Positions 17,828-26,791 are shown, counted from the first letter of the stretch. The stretch is 64,000 nt of DNA from Mucilaginibacter sp. (GCF_028288185.1 NZ_JAQBOF010000030.1:1-64000), one strand, 5' to 3'. Notes: generated by a model not told the origin, from the letters alone. Program-made: numbers and translations.

Positions 17828-19198
17828 TCAAAAAACATGCCTGTGAACAATGGTTTTAGAATTAAAGGTTAAACTATATTTTTTACTGAAAAATGTAAAC
17901 AATAAGAAGATGGGGAAAATAGAATGTGAAAGCGGCGCCCAATCCGTAAAACCATAAATAACCAAGGTGATAATTAACCCAATTTGGGTAAGTGAAAAAA
18001 TAACATTGTTGTTTACCGCAATATTTTGTTTGGCCTGGGTTACAGAACTACCCAGAAATACTAACCATAAAATAAAACCAATCACCCCGGTTTCGGTTAG
18101 AATAATCATATGAGTGTTGTGTATTGGATTGGTGGTTAAAAACTGATTATGAACCACCTTATATAAATGAATGATGTGATTTACAAACTCGACATGCGTG
18201 TTTATACCAACACCAATTATCGGCGACAGCTTAAATATTTCCATCCCCATTACCCAGTGATCAAGCCTTGCTTCATACATCTGGTCGGCATCGGTTTTTA
18301 AGAATATTGAACTGAGCGGAGATAAAAAAACGATCCAATACACAACTAGCAACGCTGGCAAAATGCCAAATAACACACTGCGGATGGAGAATAATGGTTT
18401 TTTAGAGTTCTTGAAAATAAATAACATCAAAAACAAAACAAACACTAACGTTATATAAGATGTTCTGGAGTATGTTAATATAATGGTTATTACATTAACA
18501 CCTAAAAAAACGAGACTTAGCCTTTTTTTATAGTTGCCCAAATAACATGCAAAGAAAAACCCCGAGGCGATAGTGGTAAACAACCCCAGGTTAGCCGGAG
18601 TAACAAATACGCCTATCGCACCTGCGCGCGTCCCTGTTCTTGTTGCCCATTGCACGCCCTCGGCCTGGAAGACTGTGGTTACAAACGATATGTTTAGCAA
18701 TGGATACATTATTGCCAATATACATTGCAATCCGCACACAAAAATGAAGCTGGCAAACACCCCTTTTACTACCTGGGCAGGCTCAAGGTATTTGTATATC
18801 AGTTTAAAAAAAAGAATGTATGATAAAAAAACAAGTACAAAAGCAAACGTGGCCAAAATCGCGTAATTAAAGGGGTTACATATAGAAATAAGCACTAATA
18901 ACAGCACCCAATATATCCATCTTTCGTTTTTGTAAAACTGGAACACACCTTTATTCCTATTCTTAATCAATAAAAATATGGACACAATTAGCGGAATGGT
19001 TAAAAATATTTTGGTTGTAAAGGAACCGGTGCCATCATGCCGTATATACATTGGTATATACAACGGTATGGCCATTTGGAAAGGGATACATGTAACAACA
19101 AAACTCAATAATAAATATTTACCATCTCTTTTTTCAAATAGATACCATACAAAATATACAAGAAATAGTACTATAAAAATTAAAGCTTTTTGGATCAT
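17828..19198 (-). CDS. Wzy/O-antigen ligase-type polymerase
   Basis: 456 residues with about 11-12 hydrophobic helices and a larger periplasmic loop near residues 300-370, containing R-L-D-H-W-V-M-G and G-V-G-I-N-T-H-V-E-F. That loop is typical of the Wzy_C/WaaL family (PF04932). It should polymerise the flipped EPS repeat units on the periplasmic side. It is the first gene of the main minus-strand run (19198 down to 4400). The region upstream is shared with the divergent beta-helix gene at 19315. Confidence 0.85.
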   Translation of the reverse strand: MIQKALIFIVLFLVYFVWYLFEKRDGKYLLLSFVVTCIPFQMAIPLYIPMYIRHDGTGSFTTKIFLTIPLIVSIFLLIKNRNKGVFQFYKNERWIYWVLLLVLISICNPFNYAILATFAFVLVFLSYILFFKLIYKYLEPAQVVKGVFASFIFVCGLQCILAIMYPLLNISFVTTVFQAEGVQWATRTGTRAGAIGVFVTPANLGLFTTIASGFFFACYLGNYKKRLSLVFLGVNVITIILTYSRTSYITLVFVLFLMLFIFKNSKKPLFSIRSVLFGILPALLVVYWIVFLSPLSSIFLKTDADQMYEARLDHWVMGMEIFKLSPIIGVGINTHVEFVNHIIHLYKVVHNQFLTTNPIHNTHMIILTETGVIGFILWLVFLGSSVTQAKQNIAVNNNVIFSLTQIGLIITLVIYGFTDWAPLSHSIFPIFLLFTFFSKKYSLTFNSKTIVHRHVF

Positions 19199-19314
19199 AT
19201 AATTATTGGAATGTCATGCTATTTGCTAAAAACTTTCTATCAGTGCGATTATTTTATTTGCCTTAAACGAAACTTCTTAACGCCAAAAATGTTTTTAACA
19301 ATTAAAACAAAAAA

Positions 19315-20817
19315 ATGGTCGTATCTATTTTGGTTTATATTTTCCAGCTAACGTCCCCAAAAACTGAGCTTCCCTCTATTTTTTTTACCACAGTTATAGT
19401 AAATGTAAAAGACCATGGTGCAAAAGGCGACTATGTACATGATGATACACAGGCTATTATAAATTCAATAAAATTTGCAAAGGCAAATGGTATAAGTACG
19501 GTTTATTTGCCAGCCGGTATTTATGCTATCAAACAGCAAGGGATAAAAGCCGGTGTAATCCCCCTGTTAAATGGAGTTAGTTTGCGCGGAGCCGGCGCGA
19601 AGAAATGCCATATCAAGCTATCCGGCAATCGTTACAATCCTAGTTCAATCTTCTATCAGGCTTGGTGGGATGAACCAATAGTAAGCAATATAGTTATACA
19701 GGGGATTGATTTTGACGGTAATCAAAGCAAGCAACAGTTTGATCCCTTGTATCAATATTGCCATGCGCTGAGCATTAACAACGGAGAAAATATCGAAATT
19801 AAGAATTGCAAATTTCAATCGTTTAGAGGCGACGGTGTGTTATTTGGCGACACGTTTCTGCCAACCCCTGATTTGAGATTAGTGAAAAACGTTAAAGTGC
19901 ACGACAACATATTTTATGATATCTACCGCGAAGGTGCTATGTTTTGCTGCGTAAATCAGGCCGCATTTTATAATAATTACCTGCATGGCAATGGTTTTTT
20001 CGTAGGCGGCGTTGATATTGAAAGACACAGTGTAAACGAAACCGTATTAAATGTGTCTGTATATGGCAATACATTTGATTTTAGCGATGGATTTGGCCCA
20101 GCAGAGCGCGGAGGGCCAATAGTTAAGTATCGCAGAGCCATAACAATGGGCTTCTTTTATAAAGGCTATAAAAACAAAATTGCTGATGGTCGGTCTGGTG
20201 GCCATCATATCTATAATAACAAAATTTTTCAGGGACAGATAGATTGTTGGGGCCACACAAACATCACCATCAATAACAATACCTTCGAAAATACTTATGA
20301 AAATATTGACGGGGTAAATTGGTTAACCCCCAGCGCAATAAATGTGTCGGATCCGGCAGCAACAATTGGTTTAAAAACCGTTATCGTCAGCAATAATGTT
20401 ATCAAATCTAGAATGAAGGGTAACGGAATTCTTTTTTATAATTATTCGAATATTTCCGCAACGGGCAACCTCATCAACGGCACACTGTTAGATGGTATAA
20501 ATATATATTTCGCAACTGGGGACTTCAGGTACAATTTAATAAAAAACGTTGGTAGCCCATTAAAAAAAGTTGCTGGAATTGTAATAAACGGTAACAGCCC
20601 AGGTTTAATATTGTCAAACAATACTATAATAGACACTAATCCTATTGGCAAGCAAGGGATTAATTATGCCATAGCAATACAAAGCAAAAATGATGGATCA
20701 CCTGCGCCTAAAATATATGACAACACCGGGGTAAATATCATTAACGATGTTGTTAAAGAATTTGGAGGCCAGTTAGGAGATGTGGATCAACATGGCAACA
20801 AAAAAACAAACCGGTAA
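19315..20817 (+). CDS. Secreted right-handed beta-helix protein, paralog of 2118-3713
   Basis: 500 residues starting with a hydrophobic segment (about 1-13) but no lipobox, then V-N-V-K-D-H-G-A-K-G-D and Asn-rich beta-helix rungs that align along nearly the whole length with the lipoprotein at 2118-3713. Long stretches are identical, for example G-G-V-D-I-E-R-H-S-V-N-E-T-V and G-Q-I-D-C-W-G-H-T-N. Both should act on polysaccharide. An ATG at 19289 in another frame encodes a better-looking signal peptide (K-K-W-S-Y-L-F-W-F-I-F-S-S) that stops at once, so a frameshift at the A-run before 19315 is possible and the true N-terminus is uncertain. The gene converges on the WcaJ-like gene. Confidence 0.82.
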   Translation: MVVSILVYIFQLTSPKTELPSIFFTTVIVNVKDHGAKGDYVHDDTQAIINSIKFAKANGISTVYLPAGIYAIKQQGIKAGVIPLLNGVSLRGAGAKKCHIKLSGNRYNPSSIFYQAWWDEPIVSNIVIQGIDFDGNQSKQQFDPLYQYCHALSINNGENIEIKNCKFQSFRGDGVLFGDTFLPTPDLRLVKNVKVHDNIFYDIYREGAMFCCVNQAAFYNNYLHGNGFFVGGVDIERHSVNETVLNVSVYGNTFDFSDGFGPAERGGPIVKYRRAITMGFFYKGYKNKIADGRSGGHHIYNNKIFQGQIDCWGHTNITINNNTFENTYENIDGVNWLTPSAINVSDPAATIGLKTVIVSNNVIKSRMKGNGILFYNYSNISATGNLINGTLLDGINIYFATGDFRYNLIKNVGSPLKKVAGIVINGNSPGLILSNNTIIDTNPIGKQGINYAIAIQSKNDGSPAPKIYDNTGVNIINDVVKEFGGQLGDVDQHGNKKTNR

Positions 20818-20856
20818 GATAAATATCTAACCGACTTGCCATCGTTAATCTATAAC

Positions 20857-22254
20857 CTAGTATGCATTCTTTTCTCCTTTAATCACATTTATAACGGTCA
20901 TAAACAAAATCTTAATGTCTAGAGCGATGGACCAGTTTTCCATATACCAAATGTCATGTTCCACTCTTTTTTCCATTTGATAAGTTTCTTTAGTTTCACC
21001 TCTAAATCCGTTCACTTGCGCCCAGCCTGTAATACCTGGTTTTAAAAATTGCCTCACCATGTATTTATCTACAATAGCGCGATATTGTTCGGTATGGCTT
21101 AGCATGTGCGGGCGTGGCCCCATCACACTCATATTACCCATTAACACGTTAAAAAATTGTGGTAGTTCGTCAAGACTGGTTCTGCGCATAAAAGCACCGA
21201 TCTTGGTAATCCTGCTATCGCCGCGACTGGCTTGTTTTTTTTCATCGGGATTATTTGCCTGCATACTTCTAAACTTGAAGCACCAAAACGGTTCATTATC
21301 GCGTCCACTTCTTAATTGCTTAAACAGCACCGGGCCCGGAGATTGCATTTTTATTATCATAGCCAGGATTGGGTATAGCCAGCTTAATATAAAAACAATT
21401 ACGAACGAACTAAAAACAATATCAAAAAGGCGTTTTTTAAACCGATTGCTAATATCTTTTAAAGGTTCTTTACGTAAGCTTATTACCGAAAATTGATCCA
21501 TGTGCTCTATATCAAACGGAGCTGGGGATAGACTAAAATCTGGAACAAACTTTAAACGCACACAGTATTTGTCGGCCTCGTTTAGTAAATATTGTACATC
21601 GCCCATCCTGTCTGGAGTTAAGGAGACAAAAACATCTTTTATGCCTGAGTTTGCAGCAGTTTGTAATTGGAGGGATGCAGTTTGTATCAAATTGCCCCGC
21701 TCGTCAACATATGAGCTTTCATCGCCCAAAAAACCCTGAAAATTAAAACTTTTTTGTTTTTGCAAATAAGCCGCTAATTTAATACCACCGGTGTTCATGC
21801 CCAAAACAGCTACAGATCTTCGGATATTAAAATTTCGTCTTAATATATCTTCGAAGCCCGTACCAATAAACCGACTCATTAAAAAGCCAAAAATGGTTAA
21901 ACTATAAAAAGCGGTTATAAAATAGCGTGGAAACTCAACCTGATTAGTAAACGATATATATAATAAGAAAAGAAACGCATGCAGTAGTAAACCTTTATAA
22001 GTAGCTCTATAAATAGCCACCAGCTTACACACAACTTCTTCGGTATAGAGTCTAAATATACTGGTAGTTAAAAACCAAATCAAGTTCGCGGTAAGTGTAT
22101 ACTGACGTTGTAAATATGTATCTATGAAAGAATGTTTATGCGTTAAAAAAAAAGCACCAGCTAAACATATGTTAAAAAGAAATAAGTCGCTTAGTGCAAG
22201 TATAAAACGAAACAAGTAAAGATAACGAGTTTGCATATAGTAAGTATTAATCAT
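20857..22254 (-). CDS. WcaJ-like undecaprenyl-phosphate sugar phosphotransferase
   Basis: 465 residues (or 459 from the Met at 22236). Residues about 1-140 are four membrane helices; a CoA-binding/Rossmann-like domain follows (V-A-V-L-G-M-N-T-G-G); then a fifth hydrophobic segment and the bacterial sugar transferase domain (PF02397): K-R-L-F-D-I-V-F, M-Q-S-P-G-P-V-L-F-K-Q, F-K-F-R-S-M, R-R-T-S-L-D-E-L-P-Q and M-G-P-R-P. It transfers a sugar-1-phosphate from a nucleotide sugar to undecaprenyl phosphate, the first step of Wzx/Wzy-dependent EPS synthesis. It lies apart from the main operon, converging on the beta-helix gene. Its N-terminal module is the one duplicated in the fusion at 8776-9633. 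Confidence 0.93.
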   Translation of the reverse strand: MINTYYMQTRYLYLFRFILALSDLFLFNICLAGAFFLTHKHSFIDTYLQRQYTLTANLIWFLTTSIFRLYTEEVVCKLVAIYRATYKGLLLHAFLFLLYISFTNQVEFPRYFITAFYSLTIFGFLMSRFIGTGFEDILRRNFNIRRSVAVLGMNTGGIKLAAYLQKQKSFNFQGFLGDESSYVDERGNLIQTASLQLQTAANSGIKDVFVSLTPDRMGDVQYLLNEADKYCVRLKFVPDFSLSPAPFDIEHMDQFSVISLRKEPLKDISNRFKKRLFDIVFSSFVIVFILSWLYPILAMIIKMQSPGPVLFKQLRSGRDNEPFWCFKFRSMQANNPDEKKQASRGDSRITKIGAFMRRTSLDELPQFFNVLMGNMSVMGPRPHMLSHTEQYRAIVDKYMVRQFLKPGITGWAQVNGFRGETKETYQMEKRVEHDIWYMENWSIALDIKILFMTVINVIKGEKNAY

Positions 22255-22468
22255 ATTACTATTATTAATTCAAACCTTATGCCAACTTATTATCATTTTA
22301 TTAACCAATGAATAATTTATTATCTTTTTTAATAATTTATTTTAAATAAAGTATTTATTAATAATTTAAAATAAAATTAGCATTCTAAAAGTATATATCT
22401 GAGGCTTCAATTTAAATAATGTATTCGATTTACTACATTATTTTTAGACAGAGGTTATAGTAGATCTC

Positions 22469-23101
22469 TCAATTACTAACTTTGCCTGGTACTGATATAT
22501 TGTCTACTTGCGAATAATTTAAATCATTGTTAGCCAAAGCTTTATTGGCATTTTTTAATTTGTCAGCCAACATCGCTTTGTTTAACTGATTACAAGTAAA
22601 AATTGCAACGCCCATGTCGACTTTGGCTTCATACAACAGCGATAGACTAACAGCGCTGGAATCCCAATAATAGATATCGTTATAAGAGGACGGGCGGTAA
22701 GTGAAATTTCCGTATGAAACCAAAAAGTCATATAAAATTTTGTAGGAACTGACCCGCGGAAAAAATAAGTATATATTAATTATTTTGTTTTTATAAGTCC
22801 TTATACCTATTAGATCAAGAGAAATATCATTGGATATTTTTAACATGCTTGTATCTCTACATTCAAAATTCAAACAACTATCTACATCCAGATTACTGTT
22901 CCCGTCCAAAAAAGCGATCTCTTTGCTATTAATTGATCCTAAATCTGCCCCAAGTCTAATTCCGTTAACTCCATTACTATATTTTAAATATTCTATTGTA
23001 CCAGGTTGTATCACCTGGCAAATGGTGTAAAAAGGGAGAAATAGTAAAACCATTGTCTCGATAAATTTACGACCTATGGAATTAAAAAAAACAGTCTTCA
23101 T
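22469..23101 (-). CDS. Hypothetical secreted protein
   Basis: About 210 residues from the ATG at 23101 (an upstream in-frame ATG at 23122 adds seven). The N-terminus has a basic stretch and a hydrophobic core (I-E-T-M-V-L-L-F-L-P-F-Y-T-I-C), consistent with a signal peptide. The rest is a mixed alpha/beta sequence with Asn- and Tyr-rich loops. No known domain was recognised. It lies 30 bases downstream of the lipocalin-like gene and may share its transcript. AT-rich codon use matches the EPS locus, so it appears to belong to the same island. Confidence 0.6.
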   Translation of the reverse strand: MKTVFFNSIGRKFIETMVLLFLPFYTICQVIQPGTIEYLKYSNGVNGIRLGADLGSINSKEIAFLDGNSNLDVDSCLNFECRDTSMLKISNDISLDLIGIRTYKNKIINIYLFFPRVSSYKILYDFLVSYGNFTYRPSSYNDIYYWDSSAVSLSLLYEAKVDMGVAIFTCNQLNKAMLADKLKNANKALANNDLNYSQVDNISVPGKVSN

Positions 23102-23131
23102 GACTTTGGTGATTAATGACAAATGGCCGAA

Positions 23132-23584
23132 TTACCTTACATAGCTTATATCATAAGTGTTGTAAGTTGTTACGCCATCGGAATTTGTTGTTGTATAGTT
23201 AATTGCGAATTGGAACGAATTTTCAGAGAGGTACTTAATAGCAGCTACAGAGACCGATGCAGATTGTTCGTTATTTGCCGGATAGGTAAGCGTTAACACA
23301 TTTCCGTTTTTAGTATAATTGAAAGTCGACCTACTTCCTCCCTTCAATTGTTCGCCAGTACCATCATTATTAAATACAATATAATCTGTATGATTAAAAT
23401 AGGTTGTTACAGCATTTGTTGAAGTTGTGCTTGTGTTAGAATTTTTTTCTGTAGTTGAATTGGTAAGGATGGAACTTACTTTGTACCACTTCCCCGTAAT
23501 AGTTGACATACCTGGCAGCGCAGTACCATCTAACCTACATGACCCAAGAAATACAATTATCGTAAATAGTATAATATTTTTCAT
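23132..23584 (-). CDS. Lipocalin-like lipoprotein
   Basis: 150 residues from the ATG at 23584, beginning M-K-N-I-I-L-F-T-I-I-V-F-L-G-S-C-R (lipobox L-G-S-C). A longer frame from 23620 would bury the signal peptide, so the shorter start is chosen. The mature part contains I-T-G-K-W-Y-K-V-S, the usual opening of lipocalin-like domains in Bacteroidota lipoproteins, and alternating beta-strand pattern with a Ser/Thr-rich insertion (about 35-55). Ligand and role are unknown. It is the last intact gene before the GC-rich decayed segment. Confidence 0.7.
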   Translation of the reverse strand: MKNIILFTIIVFLGSCRLDGTALPGMSTITGKWYKVSSILTNSTTEKNSNTSTTSTNAVTTYFNHTDYIVFNNDGTGEQLKGGSRSTFNYTKNGNVLTLTYPANNEQSASVSVAAIKYLSENSFQFAINYTTTNSDGVTTYNTYDISYVR

Positions 23585-23851
23585 AAAATTAATTTTTACC
23601 AATATTTTTAATCCAAACAATATTTATACCAAGCAAAAAGAAACTTTGCTTTTTAGGAAAAATCTAATACAGCGTAGGGCTTGACTAAGCTTGACAACCG
23701 AGTTCACAAGAAAAGCGAGTCAATAATGTGTTAAATAAAGAAGTGAGTGTACTGTAAAAAGTACTAATAAAATTTTATACCTAAGGTTTGAGGTACTCTA
23801 TAGCGAGCTTAATTGAGAATGTCCAAATAATTAGCTGATTAGACACTTATA

Positions 23852-24250
23852 ATTTCCGATCAAACTGTTGCTAACATAATAAACTCCTCCGCGTTTAGTT
23901 TGAACAATTTTTATGATGCGCGGGTGCATATTGCCTACTCGTTACTGAACAATGCCTGTAAGTACTCGCCGCCGGACAAGCCGGTAACCATCAATCTGAC
24001 ATCCAACCGAAGGGTGAACAGCTAACGGTGAGTGTGCGGGGATGAAGGCATTGGCATACCCAAAAGCGAACAGCAAAATTGTTTAAACGGTTCTGGCGGG
24101 CCAGCTCGGCAAAGTCGCGGAATATTGCGGGTATCGGGCTGGGCTTACACGTTTCCAAAGCGATCATCACCCAGCATGGGGGCAAGATCTGGTTAAAGAG
24201 CGAAGCAGGAAAGGCTCCGTATTTTACTTTCACTGCCGGTCAGCCGGATT
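23852..24250 (+). pseudogene. Histidine kinase C-terminus, frameshifted remnant
   Basis: Read across three frames, this stretch is the end of a histidine-kinase ATPase domain: N-box L-L-N-N-A-C-K-Y-S-P-P, then V-S-V-R-(D-E-G)-I-G-I-P, F-box-like F-K-R-F-W-R, G2 box G-I-G-L-G-L, and the closing G-G-K-I-W-L-K-S-E-A-G-K. A frame break occurs after the N-box, another in the D-E-G-I-G motif and another near the end (about 24215), so no functional protein can be made. No 5' part is adjacent; the sequence to the left is AT-rich EPS-island DNA. It may be the other end of the truncated regulator at 193-273. Confidence 0.82.
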
Positions 24251-24319
24251 TAATAAATTTCGTTTTAATTAAAACAGGTCATTTTTTCGTTTGTTAAACA
24301 GGTATTAATCTAACGGCTG

Positions 24320-24604
24320 ATGAACAACGAAAATCAACAACCATTGAGCACGCAAGGCAGTGCGAATGACCCAGAAGATCAACTGGGCGGAACTACGAAC
24401 CTATCGCTGGAACAGTTGAAGGAAGAGGACGGCATCGCCAGTCCAACGGATGACAATCCGGACGGCCTGAACGATCAGGACGGCCTGAACGAGATCCGGG
24501 CATCAGACGATCTGGATGAACCGGACACCGAAGACTACCAGCCGGATGAGCAGGAAGGTGATCAGCCGGATGAACCCACCAATCCGGCCGAACTCAACTC
24601 CTGA
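24320..24604 (+). CDS. Small acidic protein, unknown function
   Basis: 94 residues, very rich in Asp, Glu, Asn, Pro and Gln, with no hydrophobic core and so probably disordered. It contains a short internal duplication (D-G-L-N-D-Q then D-G-L-N-E). Similar small acidic proteins are common beside stress genes in Sphingobacteriaceae. Third-position GC is high like its neighbours downstream. Codon structure and position suggest a real gene, but no domain is recognisable. Confidence 0.55.
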   Translation: MNNENQQPLSTQGSANDPEDQLGGTTNLSLEQLKEEDGIASPTDDNPDGLNDQDGLNEIRASDDLDEPDTEDYQPDEQEGDQPDEPTNPAELNS

Positions 24605-24615
24605 TCAATTAGCTT

Positions 24616-24798
24616 ATGACCCTACAAGACCCGCGTACAAAATATCCGCAGCCGCCTTACCCGCGGCAACAGCAGGAAACGCCTGCAAGTTTTCAAACCA
24701 TGCAGCCAAGGCCTGACCATGGCGAAGAAAGTTATCGAGGCAATGGTAAATTGAGCGGCCGTCGTGCCCTGGTCACCGGCGGTATGCCGGCAGTTTAA
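24616..24798 (+). pseudogene. Short-chain dehydrogenase, truncated after T-G-G
   Basis: This 60-residue frame begins like the N-terminal extension of YghA/YhxC-type SDR enzymes: Pro/Gln-rich tail, M-Q-P-R-P-D-H-G-E-E-S-Y, G-N-G-K-L-S-G-R-R-A-L-V-T-G-G. It then ends with M-P-A-V and a stop exactly where the cofactor motif T-G-G-x-x-G-I-G should continue. The remaining 230 or so residues are absent, so this is a deletion remnant. It lies 11 bases after the acidic-protein gene and shares the GC-rich composition of the decaying segment. Confidence 0.75.
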
Positions 24799-24823
24799 GT
24801 ATTCATCACAAATGATATCAGCT

Positions 24824-25006
24824 ATGCAAGAAGAAAATAAACAACCATCAAGAAACCAGGCGGGGCCAAGCTCGGCACCACCGGAAACACAACCCGGACT
24901 TCAGGAAACCATTCAAAGCGGTGACAAGATCGTGGAAGGTGCGCGGAATGACGACCAGTTACAGCGCTTAAAAGAAGCGGCACAGGATCAGCCCCCTATA
25001 CCTTAA
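24824..25006 (+). CDS. Small hydrophilic protein, unknown function
   Basis: 60 residues from the ATG at 24824 (an ATG at 24812 adds four). The sequence is rich in Gln, Pro, Asn and charged residues with no hydrophobic stretch, and probably disordered. It ends four bases before the MmgE/PrpD start, so the two may be co-transcribed. It could be an independent small protein or a leftover of the rearrangement that truncated the SDR just upstream. Confidence 0.45.
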   Translation: MQEENKQPSRNQAGPSSAPPETQPGLQETIQSGDKIVEGARNDDQLQRLKEAAQDQPPIP

Positions 25007-25010
25007 CCTC

Positions 25011-26420
25011 ATGGAAAAAGAACTCGAAAATTTTAAGCTGGCGCGTTTTGCGCTGAAAGCGACCTACGAAGACGTCGGCGCTGCCAATATCGACCAGTTA
25101 AAACGCCATTTACTGGACGCGATCGGCTCGATGATCCACGCCGGCACCAAACCAGCCATTCAAAAAATGGTGCGGCAATTACAGGTTATGGGCGAAGGCG
25201 GTAAATGTAAAGTGCCGAAGATCGAAAGTTTACCTTACGACCGTGCGGCACAGCTTTACACGGCCCTGATCCGTTACCCGGATTTCATGGATAATTTTAT
25301 GGGCAAGGAAGCGACCTGTCACCCCAGCGATAATATAGGGCCGCTATTGGCAGCATCACAGTTCCGGCCGACTTCCGGCAGGGATTTCCTGACGGCGATG
25401 GCGGTAGCGTACCAGATCGAGTGCCGGCTGGTATTGGAAATTCCCGTGATGAAGGAAGGCATTGACCATACCTTATTGCTCGGCTACTCCATGACAGCGG
25501 GCATCGCACGATTACTCGGATTGAACGAGGAACAAACCGCGCATGCGTTAGGCGTCACCGGTTCTTCGATCAGCCCGATGGTGACCAGCCGGGCAGCTTA
25601 TACCTACGAATGGAAAGGCTTTGCCTCTTCGATGGACGCACTGGATTGTATGAACATCGCCTTCCTGGCGCGCGAAGGCATGACAGGCCCGATAGCCATT
25701 TTTGAAGGGCCGAAAGGCTTTGACGAGGTCTTCGGTATGAAGCTGGATTATGACTGGGATAACGAAACATTTGAACTCATCGCGAAATGCGTACTCAAAA
25801 AGTTTAATGTGGAAGTGCATGCCCAGGCCACGCTGGAAGCGATCGATGAATTGAAGAAAGTGAATGACATCCAAGCAGAAGATATTGAAAGCATAGACCT
25901 CACGACTTTCCTAACCGCTTACCATATTATCGGCTCGGGCGCTTACGGCGACCGGCAGATCGTAGAAACCAAGGAACAGGCGGATCATAGTCTCTTTTAT
26001 GCCGCTGCCGTTTTGTTACTGGACGGCGAGATCTACCCGGCGCAATACGAGCCGGAACGGATCACCAGCCGCGATGTGCAGGATTTGCTGCATAAAGTCA
26101 AAGTCAGTACGGGCTTCCCACTCCATGAGCCACTGGTGGTCGCGGGCATACTCGACCCTTATACCCTGGCGTATCCCGATAAAATGAAAACCAAAGTCAG
26201 GATCGAACTGAAAAACGGGGAAACGCTGACCCGCGAACAGAATGACTATCATGGCTTTTTTACCCGGCCGTTTAGCTGGAAGGACGTCATTGAGAAATTT
26301 AGCCGCTTAGGTTCGGGCGTAATTTCCGCGGAAAGCCAAGAGCAATTGATCGCCGTAGTGAGGAATTTGGAGAACGAACCCGATCTGTCAAAATTAATCG
26401 ACCTGCTGGCGGCTGTATGA
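25011..26420 (+). CDS. MmgE/PrpD family protein (2-methylcitrate dehydratase-like)
   Basis: 469 residues, about the full length for the family (PF03972). It has the helical N-terminal domain with H-L-L-D-A-I-G-S-M, then N-F-M-G-K-E-A-T-C-H-P-S-D-N and the segment L-A-A-S-Q-F-R-P-T-S-G-R-D-F, where family members place active-site and substrate-lining residues, and the smaller C-terminal alpha/beta domain. The canonical reaction is dehydration of 2-methylcitrate in propionate breakdown, but no prpB or prpC neighbours exist here, and distant members include decarboxylases and epimerases; the substrate is open. It is the largest intact gene in the decaying GC-rich segment and overlaps the next frame by four bases (ATGA). 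Confidence 0.9.
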   Translation: MEKELENFKLARFALKATYEDVGAANIDQLKRHLLDAIGSMIHAGTKPAIQKMVRQLQVMGEGGKCKVPKIESLPYDRAAQLYTALIRYPDFMDNFMGKEATCHPSDNIGPLLAASQFRPTSGRDFLTAMAVAYQIECRLVLEIPVMKEGIDHTLLLGYSMTAGIARLLGLNEEQTAHALGVTGSSISPMVTSRAAYTYEWKGFASSMDALDCMNIAFLAREGMTGPIAIFEGPKGFDEVFGMKLDYDWDNETFELIAKCVLKKFNVEVHAQATLEAIDELKKVNDIQAEDIESIDLTTFLTAYHIIGSGAYGDRQIVETKEQADHSLFYAAAVLLLDGEIYPAQYEPERITSRDVQDLLHKVKVSTGFPLHEPLVVAGILDPYTLAYPDKMKTKVRIELKNGETLTREQNDYHGFFTRPFSWKDVIEKFSRLGSGVISAESQEQLIAVVRNLENEPDLSKLIDLLAAV

Positions 26421-26791
26421 AAAAAGAGGATATCCATTTAGGCGACATAACGTGTATCCTGTTTGGCGAAGCGCCGCCGGTATTTTTACTGGAAGTTTTT
26501 ATCCGGACGCTGATCGGTTTATGTTTTCCTGCTGTATATCCTGCGCTGGCTGGGCAAGAGGATGAGCGGGCAGCTGACCATTATGGTCTCATCTTCGCCG
26601 GTCAAAAAGCCGAGCATTACGAGATCGCCTCGTATGGCGGGATGATCAGCCTGGCCAAAACACTTGGCTATTACGAGATCGCCGAGCCCCTGGTGTTAAC
26701 CATCGATGAAGAAAAAACCGCTGATGCCTTATTGACCCGGATCGCGGAGAACCACGTGAATTATGAGGCCAGTACCGAAACAGCAGATTAA
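26417..26791 (+). pseudogene. DUF421 N-terminus joined to DUF892 C-terminus (deletion remnant)
   Basis: The open frame of 124 residues is a junction of two broken genes. Its start (K-K-E-D-I-H-L-G-D-I, F-G-E-A-P-P, V-F-I-R-T-L-I) is the N-terminus of a DUF421/YetF membrane protein. At about 26515 the frame slips, and the DUF421 sequence continues in another frame (L-L-Y-I-L-R-W-L-G-K-R-M-S-G-Q-L-T-I-M) until about 26580. From about 26590 the original frame enters the C-terminus of a DUF892 ferritin-like (YciE/YciF) protein: A-G-Q-K-A-E-H-Y-E-I-A-S-Y-G, then D-E-E-K-x-A-D. Neither domain is complete, so a functional product is unlikely. Confidence 0.75.

Noticed and set aside
24079..24297. A 72-codon frame containing kinase-like residues
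   Set aside because: It is only one of three frames of the broken histidine kinase end and begins at a TTG inside the domain. Annotated as part of the pseudogene instead.
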